In this document: one piece after another, positions 1 to 8,361 of the stretch
How positions within the stretch are numbered: the stretch's first letter is position 1
How the letters are laid out: every line of letters begins with the position of its first letter
Assembly: GCF_000770675.1 (NCBI RefSeq)
Contig: NZ_AVBG01000015.1
Coordinates: 1-64,000, forward strand
DNA from: Pontibacillus chungwhensis BH030062
GTDB lineage: Bacteria; Bacillota; Bacilli; Bacillales; BH030062
Direction: 5' to 3'
Length of the DNA stretch: 64,000 nucleotides
Notes under the pieces: model-generated
Databases searched by the model: none
Seen by the model: the letters and a program-made list of their open reading frames with translations, nothing else
What the model was told of the DNA's origin: nothing
Made by a program: the position numbers and the translations under genes

Positions 1-62
1 TTAAGTCTTTATATTATTTCCACTGTCTACTTGACAGGGGGCACTTCATGATGTCTGAGCTT

Positions 63-893
63 TTACGTTGAAGAACCCTGGGATTCTGTAATATGGCGAT
101 ATTGGTAAAAACGAAGAGCAAAAGAAGTGACCTGCTTCGTTAGTTGGTAGTTGGCATTCGCTCCTATGACCATACTTACAAGCGGAAGACCCTGTATGAT
201 CTTCTTTCGAAACATGAGGATAAATAAAGATTTCATTCCTTGTTTCATTGGCTGTTCTAACCACGTTTCATCAGTCAGCTTCTCATCCCCTTCATATATA
301 AATGGAGATGTATGATTGGAGAGTTCAACTTTCAATTCCTCCCACGCTTCTTTCTGTAATCGCTTCGGGAGTGTGGCTGCGTGAAATACCTTTAAAGATA
401 ACATCATTTCATACGGATGGTTAATTTCATATCCGAATGTAAGTCCAATTAATTGGACAGCTCTTACATTCATAATCATCATAAGAGGGAAATCCATTCC
501 TAATAGCAACCAGCCACCTGTACCTGTAAGGCCTCCTTGTGCAAAAGAATATAACTTTCCTTTTGCGATTTGTTGATGAGCTAAATAGGTGAGCTGATCA
601 ATTGGAAGTTCACGCATATCTTCTAAATACTCAATGTCCGACCTAAAAATCCGTCCGCTCGTTAAAATACGTTGCCTGGCCTCCGTTTGAAAAGCAGATC
701 CTTGGATATAGGCATGCGTGTGAAACAACCATTGATCAAACTGATTAAAAAAAGTCTGTTTCGCTTTAGGATTTACATTGCGAAACGAACGCTTCATCCA
801 TTGATCGTAAAGTACAGTGAAATCAGTCGACTGATAATCTTCCCATTGTTTCTCCCAAGCCTGAATATCACTCATAACACGCTCATTACTCAT
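63..893 (-). CDS. EcsC family protein
   Basis: The 276-residue product resembles the EcsC family, named after the third gene of the B. subtilis ecs locus; its biochemical role is not settled. A glycine-rich hydrophobic stretch (residues about 115-150, with GGLTGTGGW and GMDFPLMM) and a second one near 230-250 are the typical family core and suggest membrane association. The start is supported by a purine-rich AAGGGGTGGGG just upstream. It lies downstream of ackA on the same strand, separated by a terminator and a candidate cre at 954-967, so it probably has its own promoter. Family assignment is from pattern recognition; the function is unknown. Confidence 0.75.
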   Translation of the reverse strand: MSNERVMSDIQAWEKQWEDYQSTDFTVLYDQWMKRSFRNVNPKAKQTFFNQFDQWLFHTHAYIQGSAFQTEARQRILTSGRIFRSDIEYLEDMRELPIDQLTYLAHQQIAKGKLYSFAQGGLTGTGGWLLLGMDFPLMMIMNVRAVQLIGLTFGYEINHPYEMMLSLKVFHAATLPKRLQKEAWEELKVELSNHTSPFIYEGDEKLTDETWLEQPMKQGMKSLFILMFRKKIIQGLPLVSMVIGANANYQLTKQVTSFALRFYQYRHITESQGSST

Positions 894-953
894 TACCCCA
901 CCCCTTATCCGTAGCGTTGCTTCATCCTTATTTTAGCTTTATTTACTAAAAAA

Positions 954-967
954 TGCGAGCGTTTACA
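954..967 (-). promoter_or_regulatory. candidate cre (CcpA site) upstream of the EcsC-like gene
   Basis: On the minus strand the site reads TGTAAACGCTCGCA, which fits the CcpA consensus TGNAANCGNTNNCA at every fixed position. It lies about 60 bp upstream of the EcsC-like start and downstream of the ackA terminator. CcpA is encoded in this window. No convincing promoter hexamers were picked here, so regulation is inferred. Confidence 0.45.
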
Positions 968-1082
968 AAAAGCAGGGAACTAAAGACCTATCCTTATACA
1001 ACTAACGTATTCAGATTTAAGAGCTATAAAAGCTATTTTCTAGTTTGAAGGTCGTGGCTCCAGCAGTTCCCTCCCTCAGATA

Positions 1083-1127
1083 AAAAAATAACCTCCCTAT
1101 CTGGAAACCAAATAGGAAGGATTATTA
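1083..1127 (-). terminator. terminator of ackA
   Basis: An imperfect hairpin (AATCCTTCCTATTTGG pairing with AGATAGGGAGGTT on the minus strand) is followed by a run of T residues just after the ackA stop codon. Confidence 0.7.
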
Positions 1128-1139
1128 TCAAGCGGTCTT

Positions 1140-2330
1140 TTATTGAGTTAAACGAACCGTGTCACGTGCGATGACAACTTCTTCGTTCGTAGGGATGACC
1201 ATTACTTTGACAGGAGAGTGAGGGTAGCTAATAAACGCTTCGTCACCTTGAATTCCTTTGTTTAGTGTTGGGTCCCAGTATACGCCCATAAACTCTAATC
1301 CTTGAAGGACACGTTCACGAACAGGGGAAGAGTTTTCTCCGACACCAGCGGTAAATACAATCGCATCTACGCCGTGCATACGAGCAGCGTAAGAACCGAT
1401 GTATTTGTGAATACGCGCTGCGAATACTTCAAGAGCTAATTCTGCACGCTCGTCCCCTTGGTCTGCTTTCTCAATGATATCGCGGATATCACTAGATGAA
1501 CCAGAAAGAGCAAGCATTCCACTTTCTTTGTTAAGAACGCGGATTACTTCTTCTGCTGTTTTACCTGTTTTGTCCATGATGTATGGGATGAGTGCAGGGT
1601 CAATGTTACCTGAACGAGTTCCCATAGTAACACCAGCAAGTGGTGTGAAGCCCATGGATGTATCTACAGATTTGCCACCTTCAATTGCAGCGATCGATGC
1701 ACCGTTACCAATATGGCAAGAAAGGATGCGTAGCTGTTCAATTGGACGGTTTAACATTTCAGCAGCACGTTCTGAAACGAACTTGTGAGATGTACCGTGG
1801 AAACCATACTTACGAATGCCATACTCTTCATAGTACTCGTAAGGCAGGCTATAAAGATAAGACTGCTCCGGCATGGACTGGTGGAATGCAGTATCAAATA
1901 CGACAACCGCAGGTACATTTGGAAGCACTTCTTGGAATGCACGGATTCCTGTAAGGTTCGCTGGGTTATGAAGAGGAGCTAATTCAGAAACCGTTTCAAT
2001 TTCTTGAATGACTTCTTCCGTAACGACAGCAGAATCAGCAAAGCGTTCTCCACCATGTACAACGCGGTGACCAATACCGTCAATTTCATCAAGAGATGCA
2101 ATAACACCTGTTGATGTAAGCTTGTCTACTAGTAACTTAACAGCTACTTCGTGATTCGGAATATCTGTAACGGTTTTTTCTTTCTCACCGTTCACTTCAA
2201 TCATAAATACAGCTTCATCTAAACCAATACGTTCAACAAGACCTTTTGTAACTACTTCTTCAGCAGGCATCTCGATTAATTGAAACTTTAGAGAAGAACT
2301 ACCCGCATTAATTGATAAGATTTTTGACAT
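1140..2330 (-). CDS. ackA: acetate kinase
   Basis: Cytoplasmic acetate kinase, interconverting acetyl phosphate plus ADP with acetate plus ATP in the overflow pathway from acetyl-CoA. The 396 residues match the usual family length. Visible motifs are NAGSSSLKF at the N terminus, [19 protein letters not shown], the CHIGNGASI nucleotide loop, TRSGNIDP and the C-terminal [11 protein letters not shown]. The gene has its own promoter and an upstream CcpA-type site (see 2376-2433), matching the known CcpA activation of ackA in B. subtilis. ytxK lies upstream on the same strand, as in B. subtilis. Confidence 0.97.
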   Translation of the reverse strand: MSKILSINAGSSSLKFQLIEMPAEEVVTKGLVERIGLDEAVFMIEVNGEKEKTVTDIPNHEVAVKLLVDKLTSTGVIASLDEIDGIGHRVVHGGERFADSAVVTEEVIQEIETVSELAPLHNPANLTGIRAFQEVLPNVPAVVVFDTAFHQSMPEQSYLYSLPYEYYEEYGIRKYGFHGTSHKFVSERAAEMLNRPIEQLRILSCHIGNGASIAAIEGGKSVDTSMGFTPLAGVTMGTRSGNIDPALIPYIMDKTGKTAEEVIRVLNKESGMLALSGSSSDIRDIIEKADQGDERAELALEVFAARIHKYIGSYAARMHGVDAIVFTAGVGENSSPVRERVLQGLEFMGVYWDPTLNKGIQGDEAFISYPHSPVKVMVIPTNEEVVIARDTVRLTQ

Positions 2331-2375
2331 TTATTTCATCCCCTTAATACTCTAGGTTCATGATTACCATTTCCC

Positions 2376-2404
2376 ATTTAACCACCCGCCATCAAGCTTT
2401 TCAA
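2376..2404 (-). promoter_or_regulatory. sigma-A promoter of ackA
   Basis: On the minus strand TTGAAA (2404-2399) and TTAAAT (2381-2376) are separated by 17 bp. The predicted transcription start near 2369 gives a leader of about 40 nt before the ackA ATG. A candidate cre lies just upstream. Confidence 0.6.
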
Positions 2405-2418
2405 GACAATTCAGGAAT

Positions 2419-2433
2419 TGGAAACGGTTTCTG
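2419..2433 (-). promoter_or_regulatory. candidate activating cre upstream of ackA
   Basis: The pseudo-palindrome TGGAAACGGTTTCTG (plus strand) matches the CcpA consensus with a single mismatch. Its centre lies about 57 bp upstream of the predicted ackA transcription start, upstream of the -35 hexamer, which is where CcpA activates ackA in B. subtilis. The site also lies just 3' of the ytxK stop codon. Confidence 0.65.
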
Positions 2434-2457
2434 GTTGAAATCTTTATTTTCTAAAAA

Positions 2458-3444
2458 TTACGACGTTCTTTCCGACTTGAACCAATCATTAATTTGGTTA
2501 ACCATATCATTCATTGCCTTAGCATTTTGGAAAGAAGGAAGCTTAGCCATAAGTGCCTGCTTAGGCGCTTTGGTGTCTTGTCCTTTCTTCTGCACGATGA
2601 AGATACTCTTACCAAATTTCTCATTCTTGAACATGGATTCTGGCAGTTGTAGCACACCGACAATATGAACATTCTCTTGTAAGAATGCGTGCAGTTGCTC
2701 TGATTGGTCACTATCAAATAAGAAGTTCGGAATTAAGAATAAAGAGTAGCCGCCTTCTTTAACATAGTGTAACGTTTGTTCAATAAACAAGTGGTGAGCA
2801 TACGAATGGCCTTCTTCTGCCTTTAATTTATAATTAGCTGCTTGCAGATCATCCGGGTAATACCCTACTGGAAGGTCTGCCACCGCAATATCCACTGGTT
2901 CGAGTAATAACGGGCGCAGGCTGTCCTGGTGGAAAAACTCCACTTCTGCTTTTTGTAAATTAGCGTTCAATAGCCCTAATTGAATTAAAGTTGGGTCGAC
3001 TTCACTTCCGTAAGCTTCTACCGATTGTTCCATTTGATTTATGATTGCAGTAAGAAGGTTAGCCGTGCCTGTTGCAGGATCAAACAATCGAACTGTTTCT
3101 TGTTCCCCGAGCACTTTCTGAATTAAATAGCCCATAAAGATAGCAACAGAATCAGGGGTGATCAAATGCTGTTGTTGAGTTGATCCTTTCATCCCTTTTA
3201 AGATGGCAAGCTGCAAGCCTTTACGGATTTCTTCTTTTTTGAAATTTTCAATTTGGATGGCTTTAATCTTTTCTGATAGTTGGCCTTGAAGGCTTTCACT
3301 ATAATCCGTAGACGGTGACCCTTCAAGAAGTACTTCTCCCGCTAAGGGGAGCAATTCTAAATATGAAAGGTCGATTTCCTGACCGATTAATTCGGCCGTT
3401 TCATCGAGCCATGTATATAATAATTCAACATGAGACTGATCCAT
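2458..3444 (-). CDS. ytxK: YtxK-type SAM-dependent methyltransferase
   Basis: Class I methyltransferase related to the N6-adenine DNA methylase fold. The SAM loop FDPATGTANLLTAI is clear, but the catalytic tetrapeptide expected as NPPY/F reads DLPVGYY, so substrate and activity are uncertain. No restriction partner is nearby, and the gene sits in a housekeeping context between tpx and ackA as in B. subtilis, so it is unlikely to be a restriction-modification enzyme. The ATG at 3444 is chosen because AGGAGG lies six bases upstream; an in-frame start nine codons earlier lacks a ribosome binding site. The predicted product is 328 residues. Confidence 0.85.
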   Translation of the reverse strand: MDQSHVELLYTWLDETAELIGQEIDLSYLELLPLAGEVLLEGSPSTDYSESLQGQLSEKIKAIQIENFKKEEIRKGLQLAILKGMKGSTQQQHLITPDSVAIFMGYLIQKVLGEQETVRLFDPATGTANLLTAIINQMEQSVEAYGSEVDPTLIQLGLLNANLQKAEVEFFHQDSLRPLLLEPVDIAVADLPVGYYPDDLQAANYKLKAEEGHSYAHHLFIEQTLHYVKEGGYSLFLIPNFLFDSDQSEQLHAFLQENVHIVGVLQLPESMFKNEKFGKSIFIVQKKGQDTKAPKQALMAKLPSFQNAKAMNDMVNQINDWFKSERTS

Positions 3445-3575
3445 GTTTATTCCTCCTATCATCACGTTCAACTTTACTAGTTTAGCAAATGCATCGTAAG
3501 AATACCAAATTAGAGGCTACATCTTATTTAAGGCTATGTAAAGAGACAAGCTTATTCCATAGCCTTTCTGTTAAC

Positions 3576-3657
3576 AAAAAGGCTAGGCTTCTTGCTACCT
3601 CTAAGTTGCATACAGATTTGTATACAAAGAAAGAAGAAACCAAGATGCCTAGCCCTT
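3576..3657 (-). terminator. terminator of tpx
   Basis: Long-range stem on the minus strand: AAGGGCTAGGCATCTTG (3657-3641) pairs with CAAGAAGCCTAGCCTTTTT (3594-3576), ending in a T run. The loop holds a small second palindrome (TTGTATACAA). It lies directly downstream of tpx. Confidence 0.65.
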
Positions 3658-3674
3658 TTTAGCACGTCTAGATT

Positions 3675-4172
3675 CTATTGAGCGTCTTTTGCTGCAGAGA
3701 TTGCTGCTTCGTAATCAGGATGATTCGTTGCTTCTGATACATATTCAGCATGCACAACTTCATTTTGGCTGTTCACTACAAATACAGCACGTGCAAGAAG
3801 GCGCATTTCTTTAATTAGAACGCCAAATGCTTCCCCAAAGTAAGCATCACGATGGTCAGAAAGTGTGTCTACGTTTTCAATACCGTTTGAACCACACCAG
3901 CGACGCTGCGCAAAGGGTAAGTCCATGCTAATCGTTAGAACATTAACATTGTCTAACTGAGCAGCTTCTTCATTGAAACGACGAGTCTGAGCGTCACACA
4001 CTCCCGTGTCAATTGATGGAATGACACTAATTAATTTAATCCCATCATATTGCTCTAGAGAAACTTCTGATAGGTCATTAGCTAGCACTGTAAAGTTAGG
4101 AGCTTTGTCTCCTACTTTAACCTCGTCACCAACTAGTGTAACAGGATTATTTTTAAATGTAATAGATGCCAT
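3675..4172 (-). CDS. tpx: thiol peroxidase (Tpx, atypical 2-Cys peroxiredoxin)
   Basis: Reduces hydroperoxides using a peroxidatic and a resolving cysteine regenerated by thioredoxin. The peroxidatic Cys is in [15 protein letters not shown] and the resolving Cys in [25 protein letters not shown] near the N terminus is family-typical. The 165 residues are about the usual length. The gene is flanked by ytxK and ytfJ as in B. subtilis. Terminators on both sides suggest it is transcribed alone. Confidence 0.96.
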   Translation of the reverse strand: MASITFKNNPVTLVGDEVKVGDKAPNFTVLANDLSEVSLEQYDGIKLISVIPSIDTGVCDAQTRRFNEEAAQLDNVNVLTISMDLPFAQRRWCGSNGIENVDTLSDHRDAYFGEAFGVLIKEMRLLARAVFVVNSQNEVVHAEYVSEATNHPDYEAAISAAKDAQ

Positions 4173-4230
4173 GATGCATTCCTCCTCTAATGATCTGTAT
4201 GAAAGCTCTTCAAAATCCTTTTTATGTATG

Positions 4231-4282
4231 AAATAAGGAAAGAGCCTGACCCATACTATTATGAGGGCAGTTTCTTTCCTTG
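4231..4282 (-). terminator. probable terminator of ytfJ
   Basis: On the minus strand GGAAAGAAACTGCCC can pair imperfectly with GGGTCAGGCTCTTTCC, followed by TTATTT. It lies just past the ytfJ stop codon. Confidence 0.5.
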
Positions 4283-4294
4283 TCTAATCATTTC

Positions 4295-4849
4295 CTACCA
4301 GGAATAGTTCTGTCCATCTGACCCACCTTGGTTTTGTCCTGGACTTTGCCCCTGATTCTGACCGCCATTTTGCCCCTGGCTCTGCCCTCTGTTACCAGAA
4401 GATTGTCCATTTTGTTTATCTCCGTTTTTACTAAGTATGTCTTGTATTTTTTGTACGGCTTGTGGTGCTAAATCAATCATACGCTCATATAAATGAGTGC
4501 TTTCATCTAAGTGAATCATTTTCACTCCTGATGTTTTGTTTACGATCAAAAAAGCAATCGGTGTGATAGAGACTCCTCCACCGCTTCCTCCACCAAAAGG
4601 AAGTTCTTCACCATTAGATCCAGGGTTAGAACCATTCCCTTGTTGTTGCCCGTTCTTATTATTACCACCATCTTGCTTGAACTGACTTCCTCCTGCGGCA
4701 AAGCCAAATCCTACTTTTGATACCGTTAAGATTAATGTGCTGCCATCTGGCGTTTCAACAGGATCACCAATGATTGTGTTTACATCAATCATATCTTTCA
4801 AGCTTTCCATAGCAGTGGTCATCAGACCTTGAATCGGATGTTCTGACAT
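4295..4849 (-). CDS. ytfJ: GerW family sporulation protein YtfJ
   Basis: Spore-associated protein of the YtfJ/GerW family, required for germination with certain nutrients in B. subtilis; its molecular activity is unknown. The conserved core has VGFGFAAGGSQF, the glycine run GGGSGGG and SITPIAFLIV (residues about 40-110). The C terminus (about 145-184) is low-complexity, made of Gln, Gly, Asn and Ser, ending in NYSW. ytfI lies immediately upstream, 21 bp apart on the same strand, so the two probably form one sporulation transcript. Confidence 0.9.
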   Translation of the reverse strand: MSEHPIQGLMTTAMESLKDMIDVNTIIGDPVETPDGSTLILTVSKVGFGFAAGGSQFKQDGGNNKNGQQQGNGSNPGSNGEELPFGGGSGGGVSITPIAFLIVNKTSGVKMIHLDESTHLYERMIDLAPQAVQKIQDILSKNGDKQNGQSSGNRGQSQGQNGGQNQGQSPGQNQGGSDGQNYSW

Positions 4850-4870
4850 GATTGTACCTCCTCATATGAA

Positions 4871-5524
4871 TTACGCGGGTTTCTTCCGCCACTTCGGTAT
4901 ATTTCCACGAGAGTACCGAACGACTTGTAATACTGCGTATATAGCTTGCCCGAAACGAAAGGAAATCATACACTCCAAACGAGTTTGAGAATGCTTTTGT
5001 TGGAAATAGGGAGTTACATATATCTCAGGTGTAGCTTGTAGTTTCATATAATTGGAGATCACACCAACCAATGTCCCTTTTAAAGACCAAATCCCTCCAC
5101 ACACCAATCCAGTTATGCTAGCATTTGAAGTGCCAACTTGAGTATCCCAAAGTAATGTATGGACATGAACTTTCCTCAAAAAACGTCTTATAATTTTATG
5201 TAGCCCAACAACTCTTGTAATAAGATCTTGAATACTTTGAATACGATTGAACACTTCTTCAGGGGTATAAGATTTTTCTTGCTCTCCTTTATTCTTATTT
5301 CCAACCTCTGTTTTCTCTTTTGTCTTTAGAGAAAGATCTTCCTTATCCAGAGCCATCATAGGGACTTCCTTTTTGATTCTGATCCATTTCCACAAGCGTA
5401 ATTCCACTTTTAAAAAATCCCGATCAGAAGAGTGCAGATAGGTCAGTGTGATGTAGAGTCTTGAGAACCAAACGATAATAATATTAACAACAAAGAAGAT
5501 AACAATTGCCAACACCCAGACCAT
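4871..5524 (-). CDS. ytfI: DUF2953 membrane protein YtfI
   Basis: A 217-residue protein with one N-terminal membrane segment (VWVLAIVIFFVVNIIIVWF), then a charged middle region and a C-terminal half resembling DUF2953 (LHKIIRRFLRKVHVHTLLWDTQVG, TGLVCGGIWSLKG). In B. subtilis YtfI and YtfJ are encoded together and linked to sporulation; no enzyme activity is known. The gene overlaps nothing and is separated from the divergent NAD kinase by about 160 bp. Confidence 0.8.
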   Translation of the reverse strand: MVWVLAIVIFFVVNIIIVWFSRLYITLTYLHSSDRDFLKVELRLWKWIRIKKEVPMMALDKEDLSLKTKEKTEVGNKNKGEQEKSYTPEEVFNRIQSIQDLITRVVGLHKIIRRFLRKVHVHTLLWDTQVGTSNASITGLVCGGIWSLKGTLVGVISNYMKLQATPEIYVTPYFQQKHSQTRLECMISFRFGQAIYAVLQVVRYSRGNIPKWRKKPA

Positions 5525-5594
5525 TCTTTCATCCCTCCTTTTTTATCTAGTTTCATCCCCTTTCATAAAATTTAAACAATCTGACATTAATTTG

Positions 5595-5624
5595 TTTAGA
5601 AAACGCTTTCGTTTTTGATATGAT
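5595..5624 (+). promoter_or_regulatory. candidate promoter of the NAD kinase gene with a cre-like palindrome in the spacer
   Basis: TATGAT (5619-5624) is a good -10; TTTAGA (5595-5600) is a weak -35 with an 18-bp spacer. Inside the spacer lies GAAAACGCTTTC, a perfect palindrome matching 12 of 14 cre positions. If real, CcpA would repress by blocking the promoter. Confidence 0.4.
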
Positions 5625-5683
5625 GTGAACATAGAGATAAATACAACAAAGATGATATCGCCATTCGAAGAGGAGTGTTAAAG

Positions 5684-6490
5684 ATGATGATGAATCGTAA
5701 TAAATTATTCTTTTACTACCAACATAAGGACGAGCTCATTGAAAAGCTCAATCCCTTATTTGATTTAGCTAAGCAGAATGGATTTGAGATTGTTCAAGAT
5801 CATAAGGACGCCAATATTATTATTAGCGTTGGCGGGGACGGAATGTTTCTTCAATCTGTAAGAAAAACAGGTTTCCGTGAAGATTGCTTGTACACAGGAG
5901 TTACAACTTCAGAGAATGAATCAGGCCTTTACTGTGATTTTAACTTAGACCATTTTGATGAAATGGTTCATTCTATGATGCATGAAGCTTTAGAGGTCAG
6001 ACGTTTCCCTGTAATTGAGGCGAATATTAATAATGAATCTTCATTCTATTGCTTAAATGAACTAAGCATGCGTTCGACTCTTATTAAAACGATTGAGATT
6101 GATGTATTTATCGATGACATTCAATTTGAATCGTTTCGAGGAGACGGTTTGATCGTCGCCACCCCTACAGGTAGCACAGGGTATAATAAATCCACAAAAG
6201 GAGCCGTTGTGGACCCTAAACTTCCATGCTTCCAAGTTTCTGAACTTGCATCCATAAATAGTAACCGTTACCGAACACTTGGCTCTTCTTTTATCCTAAG
6301 TGGTGAGCGCACACTGAATTTACAATTAGTACAAGATGGAAACGACTATCCAATCTTAGGAATTGATAATGAAGCCCTTCCTATACGCAATATTCGAAGT
6401 GTAAAAATTAACTTAAGCGACAAGGTAATTAAAACGATTAAATTAAAAGATAACTCTTATTGGGAACGTGTTAAGAGGACGTTTTTATAA
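5684..6490 (+). CDS. ppnKB: NAD kinase (second Bacillus-type paralogue)
   Basis: Phosphorylates NAD to NADP using ATP or polyphosphate. The family signature GGDG is in IISVGGDGMFLQSV, the NE motif in YCLNELSMRS, and the nucleotide-binding segment in GDGLIVATPTGSTGYNKS. The predicted product is 268 residues, close to the family norm. AGGAG lies eight bases before the ATG at 5684, so this start is preferred to the GTG three codons upstream, which overlaps the ribosome binding site. It is next to the convergent ytcJ-like gene. Assignment as the second (PpnKB/YtdI) paralogue rests on sequence and neighbourhood. Confidence 0.93.
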   Translation: MMMNRNKLFFYYQHKDELIEKLNPLFDLAKQNGFEIVQDHKDANIIISVGGDGMFLQSVRKTGFREDCLYTGVTTSENESGLYCDFNLDHFDEMVHSMMHEALEVRRFPVIEANINNESSFYCLNELSMRSTLIKTIEIDVFIDDIQFESFRGDGLIVATPTGSTGYNKSTKGAVVDPKLPCFQVSELASINSNRYRTLGSSFILSGERTLNLQLVQDGNDYPILGIDNEALPIRNIRSVKINLSDKVIKTIKLKDNSYWERVKRTFL

Positions 6491-6495
6491 TCAAA

Positions 6496-6529
6496 AACCG
6501 TCTAGAGGACGACTCTAGACGGTTTTTTA
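6496..6529. terminator. bidirectional terminator between the NAD kinase and ytcJ-like genes
   Basis: A perfect 12-bp stem AACCGTCTAGAG / CTCTAGACGGTT with a 5-nt loop, with T residues on one side and A residues on the other, between convergent genes. Confidence 0.9.
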
Positions 6530-6547
6530 AATGTTCTCTTATTTAGG

Positions 6548-8134
6548 CTAACGTTGATAAACGACTGTACCATCAACAACGGTTCTTGTTACATTTGCTT
6601 CTAACAGACGATCGGGATGCAGAGCAAAGAGATCGCGATCAAAAATAGTAAAATCCGCGTCGTACCCTTCAAGAATCTGTCCTCTTCTGCTCTCTTCATG
6701 AATGGCATAGGCACTCCCCCTTGTATAAAGAGAAATAGCCTCGTACATAGTCAGACACTGTTCTCTACCGTACACCTTTTGATCGTGAACAGATTTGCGT
6801 GTAACCGCTGCTTGGATGGCTAGAAGTGGATTAATCTCCTCGATCGGCGCATCTGAACCACCAGCACATGGTATGCCGCTTTGCAACAGACTCTTCCAAG
6901 GATAAGCATTCTTCAAACGATGTTCACCAATTCTTTCTAAAACCCATGGGAAATCAGATGAAACAAATGTAGGCTGAATATCCACAATGGAGTTCGTCGT
7001 CTTCACTTGGTCATAAAGTTCATCTCGCATAAATTGTGCATGAATTATACGGTCACGATGAGGAGCATCAGGCACCCCATTTAATATGCGTGTAATCATC
7101 GCAACAGCTTCATCCCCAATCGCATGAACGGCTACAGGTAGATTGTGCTTTCGTGCTTTTTTAACAAGCTGTGCTAAATGCTCTTCTTGGTGAATAGCCA
7201 TTCCTCTATTCCCTTTGTCATCTTCATAGCTCTCAGATAGAAGAGCAGTACGGCCACCAATAGCCCCATCAGAAAAAATCTTTATCGCACCAAGCTCAAC
7301 GAAATCTGATCCACTCTTGTAAGTCAAACCTTCTGTTAACATGTCGTCTAATACTTCATGATGAACAAGAAGATGAGCTCTGAATTTTGATTGATGATCT
7401 CCTATACTATTTTGAAACGCACTATATGTCTTTCTAAAACCACCGTAGTAATTAAGGTCTTCACTATGACCACCAACGATGCCATTCCTTGTCAGGTCCT
7501 CTACAGCTACAGATACAGCTTTCTCAAGATAAGATTGACTATAATCTGGCATAGCAGCCTTAATGGGATCTTGAGCTGCATCTAAAAAATATCCAGTCGT
7601 TGCACCACGATGATCCCTTACAATCTTCCCACCTTGAGGGTCAACGCTGTCTTCAGTAACTCCAGCAAGTTCCATTGCCTTCGAGTTCGCTAAAAGTGCA
7701 TGTCGACACACTCGAGTTAGCATGATCGGATGATCGGTTGAAATCTCATCTAACTCTGATTTATGTATAATACGGGGGTTTGACCATTGATTCTCATTCC
7801 AGCCTTCACCAATAAGCCATTCTCCTGGTGGAAGTTGCGAGGCATGGGAAGATACCGCTTCCTTCACCTCTTCAGGAGACTTCATGAACGATAAATCTAA
7901 ACGCAGTAACCTCTCGCCGTGACCAATGATGTGCAAGTGACTATCTACAAAACCTGGATACATGACTTGTCCTTGAAGGTGATGTTCCACATCAATAGAA
8001 CCTTCCCACTTCTTCATTACATCTTCAAGAGCACCTGCCATCTCAATACGGCCATTCTTCGTAACCACAGCCTCTACCTGCTCTCCCTCTTGGCTCATCG
8101 TATAAATCGTTCCACCATACCATAACTCTGCCAT
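6548..8134 (-). CDS. ytcJ: amidohydrolase, YtcJ type
   Basis: Metal-dependent hydrolase of the amidohydrolase-3 family. Visible metal-ligand and active-site motifs are GFVDSHLHIIGHGE (HxH), IFSDGAIGGRTALL, VAVHAIGDEAV, RIIHAQFM and AGGSDAPI. The 528 residues match the family. The physiological substrate is not known; annotations as 'exoenzyme regulatory protein' are historical. It is transcribed alone, convergent to the NAD kinase, with composite repeat copy 1 upstream of its start. The family is certain, the exact function is not. Confidence 0.88.
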   Translation of the reverse strand: MAELWYGGTIYTMSQEGEQVEAVVTKNGRIEMAGALEDVMKKWEGSIDVEHHLQGQVMYPGFVDSHLHIIGHGERLLRLDLSFMKSPEEVKEAVSSHASQLPPGEWLIGEGWNENQWSNPRIIHKSELDEISTDHPIMLTRVCRHALLANSKAMELAGVTEDSVDPQGGKIVRDHRGATTGYFLDAAQDPIKAAMPDYSQSYLEKAVSVAVEDLTRNGIVGGHSEDLNYYGGFRKTYSAFQNSIGDHQSKFRAHLLVHHEVLDDMLTEGLTYKSGSDFVELGAIKIFSDGAIGGRTALLSESYEDDKGNRGMAIHQEEHLAQLVKKARKHNLPVAVHAIGDEAVAMITRILNGVPDAPHRDRIIHAQFMRDELYDQVKTTNSIVDIQPTFVSSDFPWVLERIGEHRLKNAYPWKSLLQSGIPCAGGSDAPIEEINPLLAIQAAVTRKSVHDQKVYGREQCLTMYEAISLYTRGSAYAIHEESRRGQILEGYDADFTIFDRDLFALHPDRLLEANVTRTVVDGTVVYQR

Positions 8135-8361
8135 ATGTACCTACTCCCTTGTTTTTAAGTAACATATCATATTTCCGGATTGAGTCACAACTTCCTGACC
8201 TTCTCTATTGTCCATTGGGCAGGATTGTGAATAGTCGAAGCTGCGAGAATATTTCCGTTTACTTTTATTGAGTGTAAGGTGGGCCTGGAAACCACTCGCT
8301 TTCCTGTGGGTAGCTGGTGAACCTCCTCAGCCGGCACACCGGCTTCCGGGGTCTCACCTAG

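Noticed and set aside
2458-3444. YtxK as part of a restriction-modification system
   Set aside because: No endonuclease or specificity gene nearby, a modified catalytic motif, and conserved housekeeping context.
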